In this document: positions 34,880 to 43,756 of the stretch, one piece after another | Layout: each line of letters starts with the position of its first letter | How positions within the stretch are numbered: position 1 is the first letter of the stretch | Translations under genes and position numbers: made by a program | The notes under the pieces: model-generated | The model's database searches: none | Told to the model about the DNA's origin: nothing | The model's input: only the letters and a program-made list of their open reading frames with translations | Assembly (NCBI GenBank): GCA_028726625.1 | Contig: JAQYPT010000048.1 | Location: 1-47,852, forward strand | Length of the DNA stretch: 47,852 bases | Direction: 5' to 3' | Source of the DNA: Prevotellaceae bacterium | GTDB taxonomy: Bacteria > Bacteroidota > Bacteroidia > Bacteroidales > Bacteroidaceae

Positions 34880-36415
34880 ATGGCTAAAAAGAAAAAGAAG
34901 AATACTCCAGGCCACATTGACGCTCCCAAATCAGAAGAACAGATAAAAATGGAGAATGCACAAGACTTGTACGACTTTCTATTCGAGGCATGCAACATAC
35001 TCCGTGGTCCTGTGAGCCAAGATAATTTCAAAGACTACATCACACCAATACTCTACTACAAGCGCATCTCGGATGTTTATGATGAAGAGATGCAGGCAGC
35101 TCTTGAGGAGAGTGGTGGCGATATGGATTTTGCAATGTTGCCAGAGCAGCACCGCTTCGATATACCTGAAGGATGTCACTGGAAGGATGTTCGTGAGCGT
35201 TCCGAAAATCTCGGAGCAGCCATTGTTGGTGCTATGCGTAAGATAGAACTGGCTAATCCTGACACCCTATACGGCGTGTTGAGCATGTTCTCTAGCCAAA
35301 AGTGGACCAATAAGAATATCCTCACCGATGGTAAGATACGCGACCTTATCGAACATCTCTCCACCCGCAATCTCGGTAACAATGCTTATCCTGCAGACTT
35401 GATGGGCGATGCTTACGAGGTGTTGCTGAAGAAGTTTGCTGACGACTCGAAGGCTCAAGCTGGTGAGTTTTACACACCACGCTCTGTGGTGAATTTGCTC
35501 ATTCGCATCCTCGACCCCAAGCCGGGAGAAACAGTCTATGACCCCGCCTGTGGTAGTGGTGGCATGCTCATCGAGGCTGTACACCACATGCACCACGATA
35601 ACCTATGCTGCGGTAGCATCTTCGGGCAAGAGAAGAATGTAGTCAATGCTGCCATTGCCAAGATGAATCTCTTCCTACATGGTGCATCTGACTTCAATAT
35701 CATGCAAGGCGATACCCTTCGTTCACCAAAGATTCTGCAAGGCAGCGGCATTGCCAAGTTCGACTGCGTGATAGCCAACCCTCCATTCTCCTTGGATAAA
35801 TGGGGTTCTACGGAATGGTCGTCAGACAAGTTCGGACGTAACGTTTGGGGCACGCCATCAGATTCTTGTGGTGACTATGCATGGATTCAGCACATGGTGA
35901 AAAGTATGGCTCCTGGTAATAGCCGCATGGCCGTTGTGATGCCTCAGGGCATCCTCTTTCGTGGCAATGAGGAAGGTCGCATCCGTGAGAAAATGGTCAA
36001 GAGCGACCTGATCGAGGCGGTGGTGACCTTGGGCGATAAACTCTTCTACGGTACCGGACTCTCTCCGTGCTTCCTCATTCTTCGCAAGATGAAGCCTGCG
36101 GAGCACTCTGGACGCATCTTGATGATAGATGGTACCAAGATACTCACGGCAAAACGTGCACAGAACATCCTCTCTCCCAAAGACGTGGATCGCTTGTATC
36201 AACTATATACCGACTATCAAGATGTTGAGGATTACTCGAAGGTTGTCACCCTCAAGGAGATTGAAGAGAAGGAGTTCAACCTCTCGCCCAACCGGTATGT
36301 AGAATACCACAAAGAGCCCATCCGGCCGTACGAAGAGGTAAAGAAAGAATTCATCGAAGCTCTTGAGGCTGTTCGTATAGCCGAAGAGGAGTTTAAGAAA
36401 ATCATCAGCGCATAA
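34880..36415 (+). CDS. hsdM: Type I RM DNA adenine methyltransferase subunit (first HsdM)
   Basis: A 511-residue HsdM. The N-terminal helical domain is present (DNFKDYITPILYYKRISDVYDEE), and the methyltransferase core has the AdoMet motif DPACGSGGML (from residue 221) and the catalytic NPPF (300-303). The C-terminal helical tail (RPYEEVKKEFIEALEAV) that contacts HsdS is intact. An N-terminal Lys-rich stretch (AKKKKKN) is additional. It methylates adenine with HsdS. The second, different hsdM starts 3 bp after its stop, which is unusual for a type I operon. Confidence 0.95.
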   Translation: MAKKKKKNTPGHIDAPKSEEQIKMENAQDLYDFLFEACNILRGPVSQDNFKDYITPILYYKRISDVYDEEMQAALEESGGDMDFAMLPEQHRFDIPEGCHWKDVRERSENLGAAIVGAMRKIELANPDTLYGVLSMFSSQKWTNKNILTDGKIRDLIEHLSTRNLGNNAYPADLMGDAYEVLLKKFADDSKAQAGEFYTPRSVVNLLIRILDPKPGETVYDPACGSGGMLIEAVHHMHHDNLCCGSIFGQEKNVVNAAIAKMNLFLHGASDFNIMQGDTLRSPKILQGSGIAKFDCVIANPPFSLDKWGSTEWSSDKFGRNVWGTPSDSCGDYAWIQHMVKSMAPGNSRMAVVMPQGILFRGNEEGRIREKMVKSDLIEAVVTLGDKLFYGTGLSPCFLILRKMKPAEHSGRILMIDGTKILTAKRAQNILSPKDVDRLYQLYTDYQDVEDYSKVVTLKEIEEKEFNLSPNRYVEYHKEPIRPYEEVKKEFIEALEAVRIAEEEFKKIISA

Positions 36416-36418
36416 ATC

Positions 36419-37870
36419 ATGGCAGAACAGAATAAATACAGAATGAAGGATGAGCCTATCTCACTCGACGAAATGAAGCAGTTCCTCTGGGGAGCGGCCA
36501 CACGACTGCGTGGCCAGATTGATGCTGCTGGCTACAAGGAATATATATTCCCCTTGCTGTTCTTCAAGCGCATCTCTGATGTGTATGACGAGGAGTATGG
36601 CAAGTTCGTATGCGATGGTGGTGAGGATTATGCCCGTGCGCAGAGCGCCAATTTAGTCAACCGCATCCCTGATGGAGCACACTGGAACGACGTGCGTGAG
36701 GTGACAGAGAATGTCGGTCAGCGTCTCGTGGAGGCGTTCATTGCCATTGAGCAAGCCAATCCTGGCAAGGAGATCGACGGTTGCGTCATCGGTGGACTGG
36801 AAGGAATCTTCGGCCCTAAAGATGGTTGGACCAACAAGGCGAAGATGCCTGACCGTATCATCACCTCACTCATTGAGGATTTCTCACGCTACGATCTCTC
36901 ACGCTCATCTTGTCCTGCCGACGAGATGGGGCAGGCCTACGAGTATCTGGTTGGTAAGTTTGCCGACGACGCTGGAAATACGGCTCAGGAGTTCTATACC
37001 AACCGAACTGTCGTTACGCTGATGGCAGAGATCTTGCAGCCAAAGCCAAACGAGAGTATCTACGACCCAACTTGTGGTTCGGGTGGTATGCTTGTAAAGT
37101 GTCTTGACTTCCTTCGTCAGAAGGGGCAACCCTGGCAAGGCGTGAAGGTGTTTGGTCAGGAAATCAATGCACTTACCAGCTCTATTGCCCGCATGAACCT
37201 ATACCTCAATGGCGTAGAGGATTTCTCTATCGTCAATGGCGATACGCTTGAGAAACCTGGCTTCGTGGATGGCAGCAGATTGAGGAAGTTTGATATTGTG
37301 CTGGCTAATCCGCCGTACTCCATTAAGCAGTGGAACCGCGAAAAGTTTATGAACGACAAGTGGGGACGCAATTTCTTGGGAACTCCGCCTCAGAAATGTG
37401 CTGATTATGCGTTTTTTCAGCATATCATTTGCTCCATGAATGAAGGTAACGGACGTTGTGCAATACTTTTCCCTCATGGAATTTTGGGTAGAAATATTGA
37501 GCAAGATATGAGGGAGCAGTTGGTAAAGTCAGATGTTATAGATGCTATACTTGGCATTGGAGATAACTTATTTTTTAATTCTGCAATGCCCGCATGTGTA
37601 ATTATTTGCAGCACTAATAAACCACAGCAGAGGAAAGGTAAGATCCTTTTCATAAACGCTAAGCATTTGGTGACAAGAAGAAATGCAGAAAGTTTTCTTG
37701 AGCAATCTCACATAGATGAAATTGTCAGTTTATACCAGAATTACACGGATGTCGAAGACATAGCAAAGGTTGTGTCTATACAAGATATTACCGCTAATGA
37801 TTATAAGCTGAATATCAATTTATCGAGATGTTTGGGAATCCGCTTTCTGACGTTCAGAAGTATGGACTAA
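36419..37870 (+). CDS. hsdM: Type I RM DNA adenine methyltransferase subunit (second HsdM, C-terminus altered)
   Basis: A 483-residue HsdM with N-terminal domain (GYKEYIFPLLFFKRISDVYDEEYG), AdoMet motif DPTCGSGGML (from residue 216) and catalytic NPPY (297-300). It is a diverged paralogue of the gene before it. The end is odd. After DYKLNINLSR, where HsdM proteins normally continue with a tail of some 40 residues, the reading frame runs into the start of hsdS and ends with CLGIRFLTFRSMD. The last 43 bp overlap hsdS, and the junction falls in a 23-bp direct repeat (37816-37838). The 3' third (from about 37390) is also more AT-rich than the 5' part, suggesting a recombined segment. Confidence 0.9.
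   Translation: MAEQNKYRMKDEPISLDEMKQFLWGAATRLRGQIDAAGYKEYIFPLLFFKRISDVYDEEYGKFVCDGGEDYARAQSANLVNRIPDGAHWNDVREVTENVGQRLVEAFIAIEQANPGKEIDGCVIGGLEGIFGPKDGWTNKAKMPDRIITSLIEDFSRYDLSRSSCPADEMGQAYEYLVGKFADDAGNTAQEFYTNRTVVTLMAEILQPKPNESIYDPTCGSGGMLVKCLDFLRQKGQPWQGVKVFGQEINALTSSIARMNLYLNGVEDFSIVNGDTLEKPGFVDGSRLRKFDIVLANPPYSIKQWNREKFMNDKWGRNFLGTPPQKCADYAFFQHIICSMNEGNGRCAILFPHGILGRNIEQDMREQLVKSDVIDAILGIGDNLFFNSAMPACVIICSTNKPQQRKGKILFINAKHLVTRRNAESFLEQSHIDEIVSLYQNYTDVEDIAKVVSIQDITANDYKLNINLSRCLGIRFLTFRSMD
37816..37838 (+). repeat. 23-bp direct repeat, copy 1 (hsdM2/hsdS junction)
   Basis: This segment, beginning CAATTTATCGAGATG, is identical to 38383-38405 in the middle of hsdS. It contains the hsdS start codon. 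Confidence 0.85.
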
Positions 37871-38907
37871 AGAAGTTAGGAGAATGCTGTGAGCTTAATC
37901 CAAGACGCCCACGCTTAGGTTTGGAAGATTCTGATTTGGTTTCTTTTGTCCCTATGCCGTCTGTAAGCGAAAATGGTCATTTGGTTGATGTAGCTGATGA
38001 AGAGTATGGAAAAGTCAAGAAAGGTTTTACTTACTTTGAGAACAACGATGTTCTTTTCGCAAAGATAACACCATGCATGGAAAATGGTAAAGGTGCTATT
38101 GCTCAGGACCTTACCAATGGAATCGGAATGGGTTCAACGGAGTTCCATGTCCTTAGACCCCTAGACGACGTTTCCAACGCCTACTGGCTTTTAGCACTAA
38201 CTCGAATGCCAATATTCAGAGAACGTGCTTCAAAGAATATGTCAGGCACTGGCGGACAAAAACGAGTAGGAACCACCTTCCTGGAGAACTTCTTAGTTGG
38301 ACTACCCCCAATCAGTGAGCAACAAACGTTTGAAGCCATTGCCGAACAGGCCGATAAATCAAAATTTGTAGGATTCAAATCGCAATTTATCGAGATGTTT
38401 GGGAAATCAAAAACCAATAGAAAGATTTCTGATGTTGCCATAGTTGTTTCTGGTAAATCAATACCTAAGAATCTTGAAGATATTGAAGGTGACTTTGCAT
38501 ATATTAAGGTAGCAGACTTCAATCTACCGGTTAATAATAAAAATATCGTTGCATCCTCGCGATATGTTACTCAAGATAATGCGAGGACAAGTAAATGTAT
38601 TCCTATAGGCTCTACTATTTTTGCTAAAAATGGAGCTGCAGCGATGTCGAACAAGAAAAGAATTACCAAAGTAGAATGCTGTATTGATATGAATACTATG
38701 GCTGTCATTCCGAATCAGAGTATTATCCCTGAGTTCTTATATTCAGTTTTTGAATCGGTAGATTTGTCTGCTTTTGCCAGACAAGGTGCTGTACCTTCTA
38801 TGTCACCTCATTCTGTGAAAAACATGGAATTATATCTACCTGATATTGAAGAGCAACAAATGTTTGTTTCCATTGCCGAACAGGCCGATAAATCAAAACT
38901 TATCTAA
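37828..38907 (+). CDS. hsdS: Type I RM DNA specificity subunit
   Basis: A 359-residue HsdS with two target-recognition domains (about 10-165 and 195-345), each followed by a conserved helical spacer. The spacers contain AEQADKSKF (first) and AEQADKSKL (second). The N-terminus starts with MFGNPLSDVQ, a segment that otherwise belongs to the end of the central spacer (SQFIEMFGK), and the C-terminus stops directly after ADKSKLI. The gene therefore looks like two half-units cut at matching positions. Two pairs of perfect direct repeats (23 and 29 bp) mark these positions. Start at 37828 overlaps hsdM2 by 43 bp. It sets the sequence recognised by the methylase and nuclease. Confidence 0.92.
   Translation: MFGNPLSDVQKYGLKKLGECCELNPRRPRLGLEDSDLVSFVPMPSVSENGHLVDVADEEYGKVKKGFTYFENNDVLFAKITPCMENGKGAIAQDLTNGIGMGSTEFHVLRPLDDVSNAYWLLALTRMPIFRERASKNMSGTGGQKRVGTTFLENFLVGLPPISEQQTFEAIAEQADKSKFVGFKSQFIEMFGKSKTNRKISDVAIVVSGKSIPKNLEDIEGDFAYIKVADFNLPVNNKNIVASSRYVTQDNARTSKCIPIGSTIFAKNGAAAMSNKKRITKVECCIDMNTMAVIPNQSIIPEFLYSVFESVDLSAFARQGAVPSMSPHSVKNMELYLPDIEEQQMFVSIAEQADKSKLI
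38336..38364 (+). repeat. 29-bp direct repeat in hsdS, copy 1
   Basis: Begins CCATTGCCGAACAGG and is identical to 38870-38898, 534 bp downstream. It encodes the central spacer ADKSK helix. Confidence 0.85.
38383..38405 (+). repeat. 23-bp direct repeat, copy 2 (central hsdS spacer)
   Basis: Identical to 37816-37838, 567 bp apart. It encodes FIEMFGK in hsdS. Confidence 0.85.
38870..38898 (+). repeat. 29-bp direct repeat in hsdS, copy 2
   Basis: Identical to 38336-38364. It lies just before the hsdS stop codon. Confidence 0.85.
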
Positions 38908-38935
38908 TTAAGTAACAAATGTAATCATAAGATAT

Positions 38936-40515
38936 ATGGCATTACCAATTAACATAGAAGATTTGCTGAGTAAGCAAAAGGTTGAGTCAAATAGGATAGA
39001 GTTCAAAGCAGGATGGAATCCTTCTTCGGTATATCATTCAATATGCGCTTTCGTCAATGATGTAGATAATCTTGGCGGAGGTTACATACTAATTGGAGTC
39101 GAAGAGGAAAACGGAATTGCTGTTCGTCCTGTTAAGGGACTAGAAGATAATCAACTGGATAAAATTCAGCGTGAAATGCTCCAGTACAACGCAATGATGG
39201 AACCTATATATTATCCAAGAATATCTGTAGAAGAGATAGATGAACGGAAGATACTTGTTATATGGGTTACTTCTGGGCATAATCGTCCATATTCTGTGCC
39301 TGCTGATGTTACAGCGAAACTTAAGAAACCTGTATTCTATATTCGTTATGGAACAGCATCAATTGAAGCTAAAGGAGAAGATCTTGATAGGCTTCGTGAA
39401 ATGGCCAACAGAGTGCCTTATGATGACCGGGGCAATGAGAACATAGGTATTGAAGACATTTCACCTCTATTGGTAAAGAACCATTTAGTCTCTGTTGGCA
39501 GCAAGCTCGCAAAGGCTGACTTTACATCTGACATGGAAATATTCTGGAACAGATGGAACTACTTGATGGACCAAAGGAGAAACGTCATGTAAAAAATGTT
39601 GCAGCCATGATGTTTACAGAAAGGCCCGAGAAATTCTTCCCAGTATCACGTGTGGAAATAGTTGTGTTCCCAGAAGGAAGAGAAAATAATCCAGATAATT
39701 TCATCGAAATACCTGCAATCACAGGACCTGTTCCAATGATGATACGAGATACTCTCAACTATTTGCGTACGAATATTGTTAAGGAACGAATTATCAAGCC
39801 TACCGATAATGAGAAGTCTATAAAGGTATATAATTATCCTTTTCAGTCACTTGAAGAGGCTGTTGTGAACGCTTTGTACCATCGTGATTATAAGGAACGT
39901 GAACCTGTTGAAATAACCGTTGAACCGGATAAGATAAGCATTCTTAGCTATTCAGGTCCAGATCGTTCTATTAGTTTAGAATCTATTAAGGAAGCAAAAT
40001 CACTACGTTCACGTCGATACAGGAATCGCAGACTGGGAGAGTTCTTGAAAGAATTAGATCTGACAGAAGGTTGAGCTACGGGAATTCCCACCATTCAGAA
40101 GAAACTTTTGGAGAATGGATCACCTAAAGCGACGATAGAAACAGACGAATCTCGCAGTTATTTCTTGATTGACATTCCATGTAGGAAAGATTTTGTCCAA
40201 GATGACAGTATTCTTAGACAAATTGATATCCACCGTGTTACAATAAATTTGATGACAAAATGTCCAAGATATGTCCAAGATATGTCCAAGATAGAGGTTG
40301 AACATTTATCGGTATGCATTCTTAAATCAAGAACTGCAGTTTCTGCTCAGATTATGTTGGAAGGCGTTGATAAGGTTTCATATAAACAAAAACGCCGCAA
40401 ATATCTAGATAAATTACTTGAAATGGGAGTTTTACTGATGACTATTCCCGAGAAACCTACAAGTAGGAATCAGCAGTATATACTCAGCGAATATGGGAAA
40501 GGTTTACTTGAATAA
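38936..40515 (+). pseudogene. Broken AlbA_2-type ATP-binding protein (Schlafen AAA_4-like)
   Basis: Three consecutive frames read as one family protein of about 525 residues. Part 1 (38936-about 39541) has the AlbA_2 domain (SNRIEFKAGWNPSSVYHSICAFVND, GGGYILIGVEEENG). Part 2 (39544-40071) carries LLDGPKEKRHVKNVAAMMF and the ATPase-like C-domain (EEAVVNALYHRDYKE). Part 3 (40075-40515) holds ATGIPTIQKKLLENGSP and a winged-helix end. Two lesions separate them: a net -1 frameshift near 39541-39544, and TGA at 40072-40074 where the family has Arg (GRATG), readable as CGA to TGA. Such genes often sit between hsdS and hsdR as accessory genes. This one seems inactive unless recoded. Confidence 0.85.
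40261..40293 (+). repeat. Three perfect 11-bp tandem repeats
   Basis: TGTCCAAGATA occurs three times in a row, read in three different frames as CPRYVQDMSKI. A further near copy lies at 40195. An 11-bp unit shifts the frame whenever its copy number changes by a number not divisible by three. Confidence 0.85.
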
Positions 40516-40528
40516 TAAAATTGAAGAT

Positions 40529-43474
40529 ATGGCATACTTTAACGAAGACAACACAGTGGAGCAGATGCTCATAAACGCAGCTGCCCAACGTGGTTGGATC
40601 TATGTTGAGCCAAAATTCGTGCCTCGTCTCCCTGATGAGGTACTTGTAGTTGAATGGCTCTTGGAGGCATTGCTCCGTCTCAACCCAATCACTTCGGAAC
40701 AGGCAGAGCAGGTGATATATAAACTGCGTGCTGCCATCACCAGTGGAGGACAGCCTGATGGACTGGTGGATGCAAACGACCAGTTCCGCAAGCTTCTTTT
40801 TGAGGAAAACTCATATCCTTTTGGACTTGATGGTGATAACATCAACATACGTTTCTTCAGCGATGGAAAAGATAAGGATGGAAAGGATTATAATAACCGC
40901 TGTGTCGTTACTAACCAGTGGGAATACCCTCGCCTTAGCAAGGAAGGAGGCAAGCGTCTTGACCTCGTGTTCGTCATCAATGGTATTCCTATGGTAATTG
41001 GCGAGGCCAAGACACCTGTTCGTCCACAAGTAATCTGGGCTGATGGTGCTACAGACATCATGCACTATCAAAAGAGTATCCCTGAGATGTTCGTGTCTAA
41101 CATCCTTTGCTTTGCCAGCGAGGGAAAGGAACTGCAGTATGCAGGCATTGGATGCCCAATTGAAAAGTGGGGACCTTGGTTTGCTGATGAAAAGCGTCTC
41201 CATGGTTCATTGTTGCAGGTACAGCACAACTATATGGAACTTATAGAACCAGAGCGTTTGCTGGACATTTATCGTTTCTACTCTGTGTTCACAGGTTCCG
41301 CGAACGGGCAGAAGATTAAGATTGTGTGCCGATATCAGCAGTATCTGGGCGGAGAGGCTATCGTGCATCGTGTCTTGGACACCTACAGAAATGGCAATGG
41401 ACCAAAGAAGGGTTTGATTTGGCATTTCCAAGGCTCGGGTAAATCCTGGTTGATGGTCTTCGCAGCTCAAAAACTTCGTCTGCAGCAAGACTTGAAGTCG
41501 CCTACTGTGCTCATTGTGGACGATCGTATTGATTTGGAAGATCAGATTACTGGTGATTTCACACGTGCAGAGATTCCCAATGTGGAAGGAATTGAGAGTA
41601 AATCTGAACTGGAGACAAAGATTCATCAACGCAAGATTCTTATCACCACGATTTTCAAGTTTGGAGATTTAGTTGATGGTCAGGTGCTTGACGATAGAGA
41701 CAACATTATCCTCTTGATGGACGAGGCCCATCGTACACAGGAAGGTGACCTGGGCAAGAAGATGCGTACCGCATTGCCAAACGCATTCTTCTTCGGTTTG
41801 ACTGGCACGCCTATCAATAGAAATGATCACAACACCTTCGTATGCTTTGGGGCAGAGGAAGATGAGTATGGTTACATCTCAAAGTACACATTCCAAGATT
41901 CTGTAGCCGATGGTGCAACACTCGAACTGAACTTCAAGACGGTTCCGGTAGAGATGCACTTGGACGAGACAAAACTTCAAGAGGAGTTTGATACGCTTAC
42001 CGACCAGATTAGTGAGGAAGACAAGAACGAACTTGTGCGTCGTACCAGCGTAGAAGCCTTCTTCACGGCAGACAAGCGTATCAATGATGTATGTAAGTAC
42101 ATCGTGAATCACTTCCGTGAGTATGTGGAGCCTACAGGCATGAAAGCACAGGTGGTGGTATATAACCGTGACTGCTGTGTGAAATACAAGAAAGCACTTG
42201 ATGCTCTGCTTGGTACAGACGACCAGACCACAATTGTCATGCATACGGCTGGTGATAAGGCTGACGAGTATAAGCCTTACAAGCGTAGCCGCGACGAGGA
42301 GAAGAAACTTCTTGATCAGTTCCGCGATCCTCTGTCACCGCTGAAGTTCGTTATAGTGACCAGTAAACTGCTTACTGGTTTCGACGCTCCTATTCTTCAG
42401 TGTATGTATCTTGATAAACCGATGAAGAATCATTCCTTATTGCAAGCTATCTGCCGTACCAACCGCAAGTACAACGAGAGCAAGAAGTGTGGTCTGATTG
42501 TTGACTTCGTCGGTGTGTTTGAAGATGTGGCCAAGAGTCTTGCCTTTGACGAAGAGAGCGTCAAGACTATCATCAAGAATATGGACGAGATAAAGTCCTT
42601 GATTCCTACATTCATGCAAGAGTGCCTCGAGTTCTTCCCGGGCGTAGATAGAACTGTTGGTGGATGGGAAGGATTGACCGCTGCTCAACAATGCCTGAGG
42701 GATGAAGGTGTAAAGACTAACTTTGCTCGTCACTTTGCCCGTCTTTCAAAGGCATGGGAGATAATCTCGCCTGATGCCTATCTTGCGCCATACCAGAACG
42801 ACTATACTTGGATGGCTCAGGTGTATCAGAGTGTTCGTCCGGTGAGCGGTGGGAATCTTATCTGGACGCTACTTGGTGCAAAGACCATTGAGATTATTCA
42901 CCGTAATATCGACACGATCAACATTGGAACTTCACTTGAGAATCTTGTTGTGGATGCTGACATCATCGACTCTGTATTGGAAGACGAGAAGAAGGTGCAA
43001 AAGAAGATAGTCGAGGTAGAGAAGATGCTTCGTCTGCGATTAGGTGAACATGCCGAAGATCCAAAGTTCAAGCAGTTTGCAGAAAAACTCGACGAACTTC
43101 GTGACCGCATGACCCAGAATCTCATCTCAAGCATTGACTTTTTGAAGCAACTGCTTACTCTGGCTAAGGATCTGCTTGAAGAAGAAAAGAAGGTTGATCA
43201 ACCTCAGGATAAGCGTGCTCAGGCACGAGCTGCCCTCACGGAGCTGTTCCAGAGCATTAGAACCGAGGATACACCTGTAGTTGTTGAGAATGTGGTAAAC
43301 GACATTGATAATGAGGTTGTCCATATTGTGCGCCAGTTCAATGATGCTTTCAAGAGCATCACAGCTCAGCGTGAAATCAAGAAGAAACTTCGTTCTATTC
43401 TGTGGATCAAGTACAATATCAAAGATAATGATGTCTTTGAAAAGGCATACCAATACATAGAAATGTACTATTAA
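40529..43474 (+). CDS. hsdR: Type I RM restriction/translocase subunit
   Basis: 981 residues from the ATG at 40529. An in-frame ATG at 40493 lies within the preceding gene and adds residues of no recognisable kind. The N-terminal PD-(D/E)xK nuclease domain has D145 (LDLVFVI) and E159-A-K161 (IGEAK). The SF2 motor follows with Walker A GSGKS (302-306), DEAH (398-401) and GLTGTP. A C-terminal helical region, rich in Glu and Lys, binds the HsdM/HsdS core. The size is normal and no lesion is visible. It cuts unmodified DNA after ATP-driven translocation, so the nuclease arm appears intact. Confidence 0.95.
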   Translation: MAYFNEDNTVEQMLINAAAQRGWIYVEPKFVPRLPDEVLVVEWLLEALLRLNPITSEQAEQVIYKLRAAITSGGQPDGLVDANDQFRKLLFEENSYPFGLDGDNINIRFFSDGKDKDGKDYNNRCVVTNQWEYPRLSKEGGKRLDLVFVINGIPMVIGEAKTPVRPQVIWADGATDIMHYQKSIPEMFVSNILCFASEGKELQYAGIGCPIEKWGPWFADEKRLHGSLLQVQHNYMELIEPERLLDIYRFYSVFTGSANGQKIKIVCRYQQYLGGEAIVHRVLDTYRNGNGPKKGLIWHFQGSGKSWLMVFAAQKLRLQQDLKSPTVLIVDDRIDLEDQITGDFTRAEIPNVEGIESKSELETKIHQRKILITTIFKFGDLVDGQVLDDRDNIILLMDEAHRTQEGDLGKKMRTALPNAFFFGLTGTPINRNDHNTFVCFGAEEDEYGYISKYTFQDSVADGATLELNFKTVPVEMHLDETKLQEEFDTLTDQISEEDKNELVRRTSVEAFFTADKRINDVCKYIVNHFREYVEPTGMKAQVVVYNRDCCVKYKKALDALLGTDDQTTIVMHTAGDKADEYKPYKRSRDEEKKLLDQFRDPLSPLKFVIVTSKLLTGFDAPILQCMYLDKPMKNHSLLQAICRTNRKYNESKKCGLIVDFVGVFEDVAKSLAFDEESVKTIIKNMDEIKSLIPTFMQECLEFFPGVDRTVGGWEGLTAAQQCLRDEGVKTNFARHFARLSKAWEIISPDAYLAPYQNDYTWMAQVYQSVRPVSGGNLIWTLLGAKTIEIIHRNIDTINIGTSLENLVVDADIIDSVLEDEKKVQKKIVEVEKMLRLRLGEHAEDPKFKQFAEKLDELRDRMTQNLISSIDFLKQLLTLAKDLLEEEKKVDQPQDKRAQARAALTELFQSIRTEDTPVVVENVVNDIDNEVVHIVRQFNDAFKSITAQREIKKKLRSILWIKYNIKDNDVFEKAYQYIEMYY

Positions 43475-43616
43475 GTGTAGTCGTCCCTCAAAAAGGCGAC
43501 ATACCATTTTTCATATAATCCTACGGGATAAATTGGTGTTGAAAATTTTTATGTAAAAAGATTTGTTTATTTTTTTACATCATCAATAGATATGAATATG
43601 TCGCTTTTTCTACCCT

Positions 43617-43634
43617 TTTGCTACCCAGCAAAAC
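43617..43634 (-). repeat. Short hairpin near tRNA-Leu
   Basis: TTTTGCT and AGCAAAA arms with a 4-nt loop, just downstream of the tRNA terminator on the minus strand. It may assist termination. Confidence 0.4.
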
Positions 43635-43672
43635 AATAACGGTTGATAATCAAAGGGTTATCAACCGTTATT
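43635..43672 (-). terminator. Terminator hairpin of tRNA-Leu
   Basis: A perfect 15-bp stem (43635-43649 with 43658-43672) and 8-nt loop directly after the 3' end of the tRNA on the minus strand. Its arms resemble those at 34320-34351 with matched changes on both sides. Confidence 0.7.
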
Positions 43673-43674
43673 TG

Positions 43675-43756
43675 TACCCAGACCCGGGCTCGAACCGGGA
43701 TGGGTTGCCCCACTGGTGTTTGAGACCAGCGCGTCTACCTATTCCGCCATCTGGGC
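43675..43756 (-). tRNA. tRNA-Leu (anticodon CAA)
   Basis: The 82-nt minus-strand sequence folds as a class II tRNA. The acceptor stem pairs GCCCAGA with TCTGGGT (first pair G-U), the anticodon arm is CTGGT-CTCAAAC-ACCAG with anticodon CAA, a long variable arm follows (TGGGGCAACCCA), and the T arm is CCCGG-TTCGAGC-CCGGG. The 3' CCA is not encoded. It reads UUG codons. It ends the RM region and could be the integration site for an island. Confidence 0.93.

Noticed and set aside
40493..40528. Upstream start for hsdR
   Set aside because: It overlaps the end of the accessory gene, and HsdR similarity starts at MAYFNEDNTVEQ.
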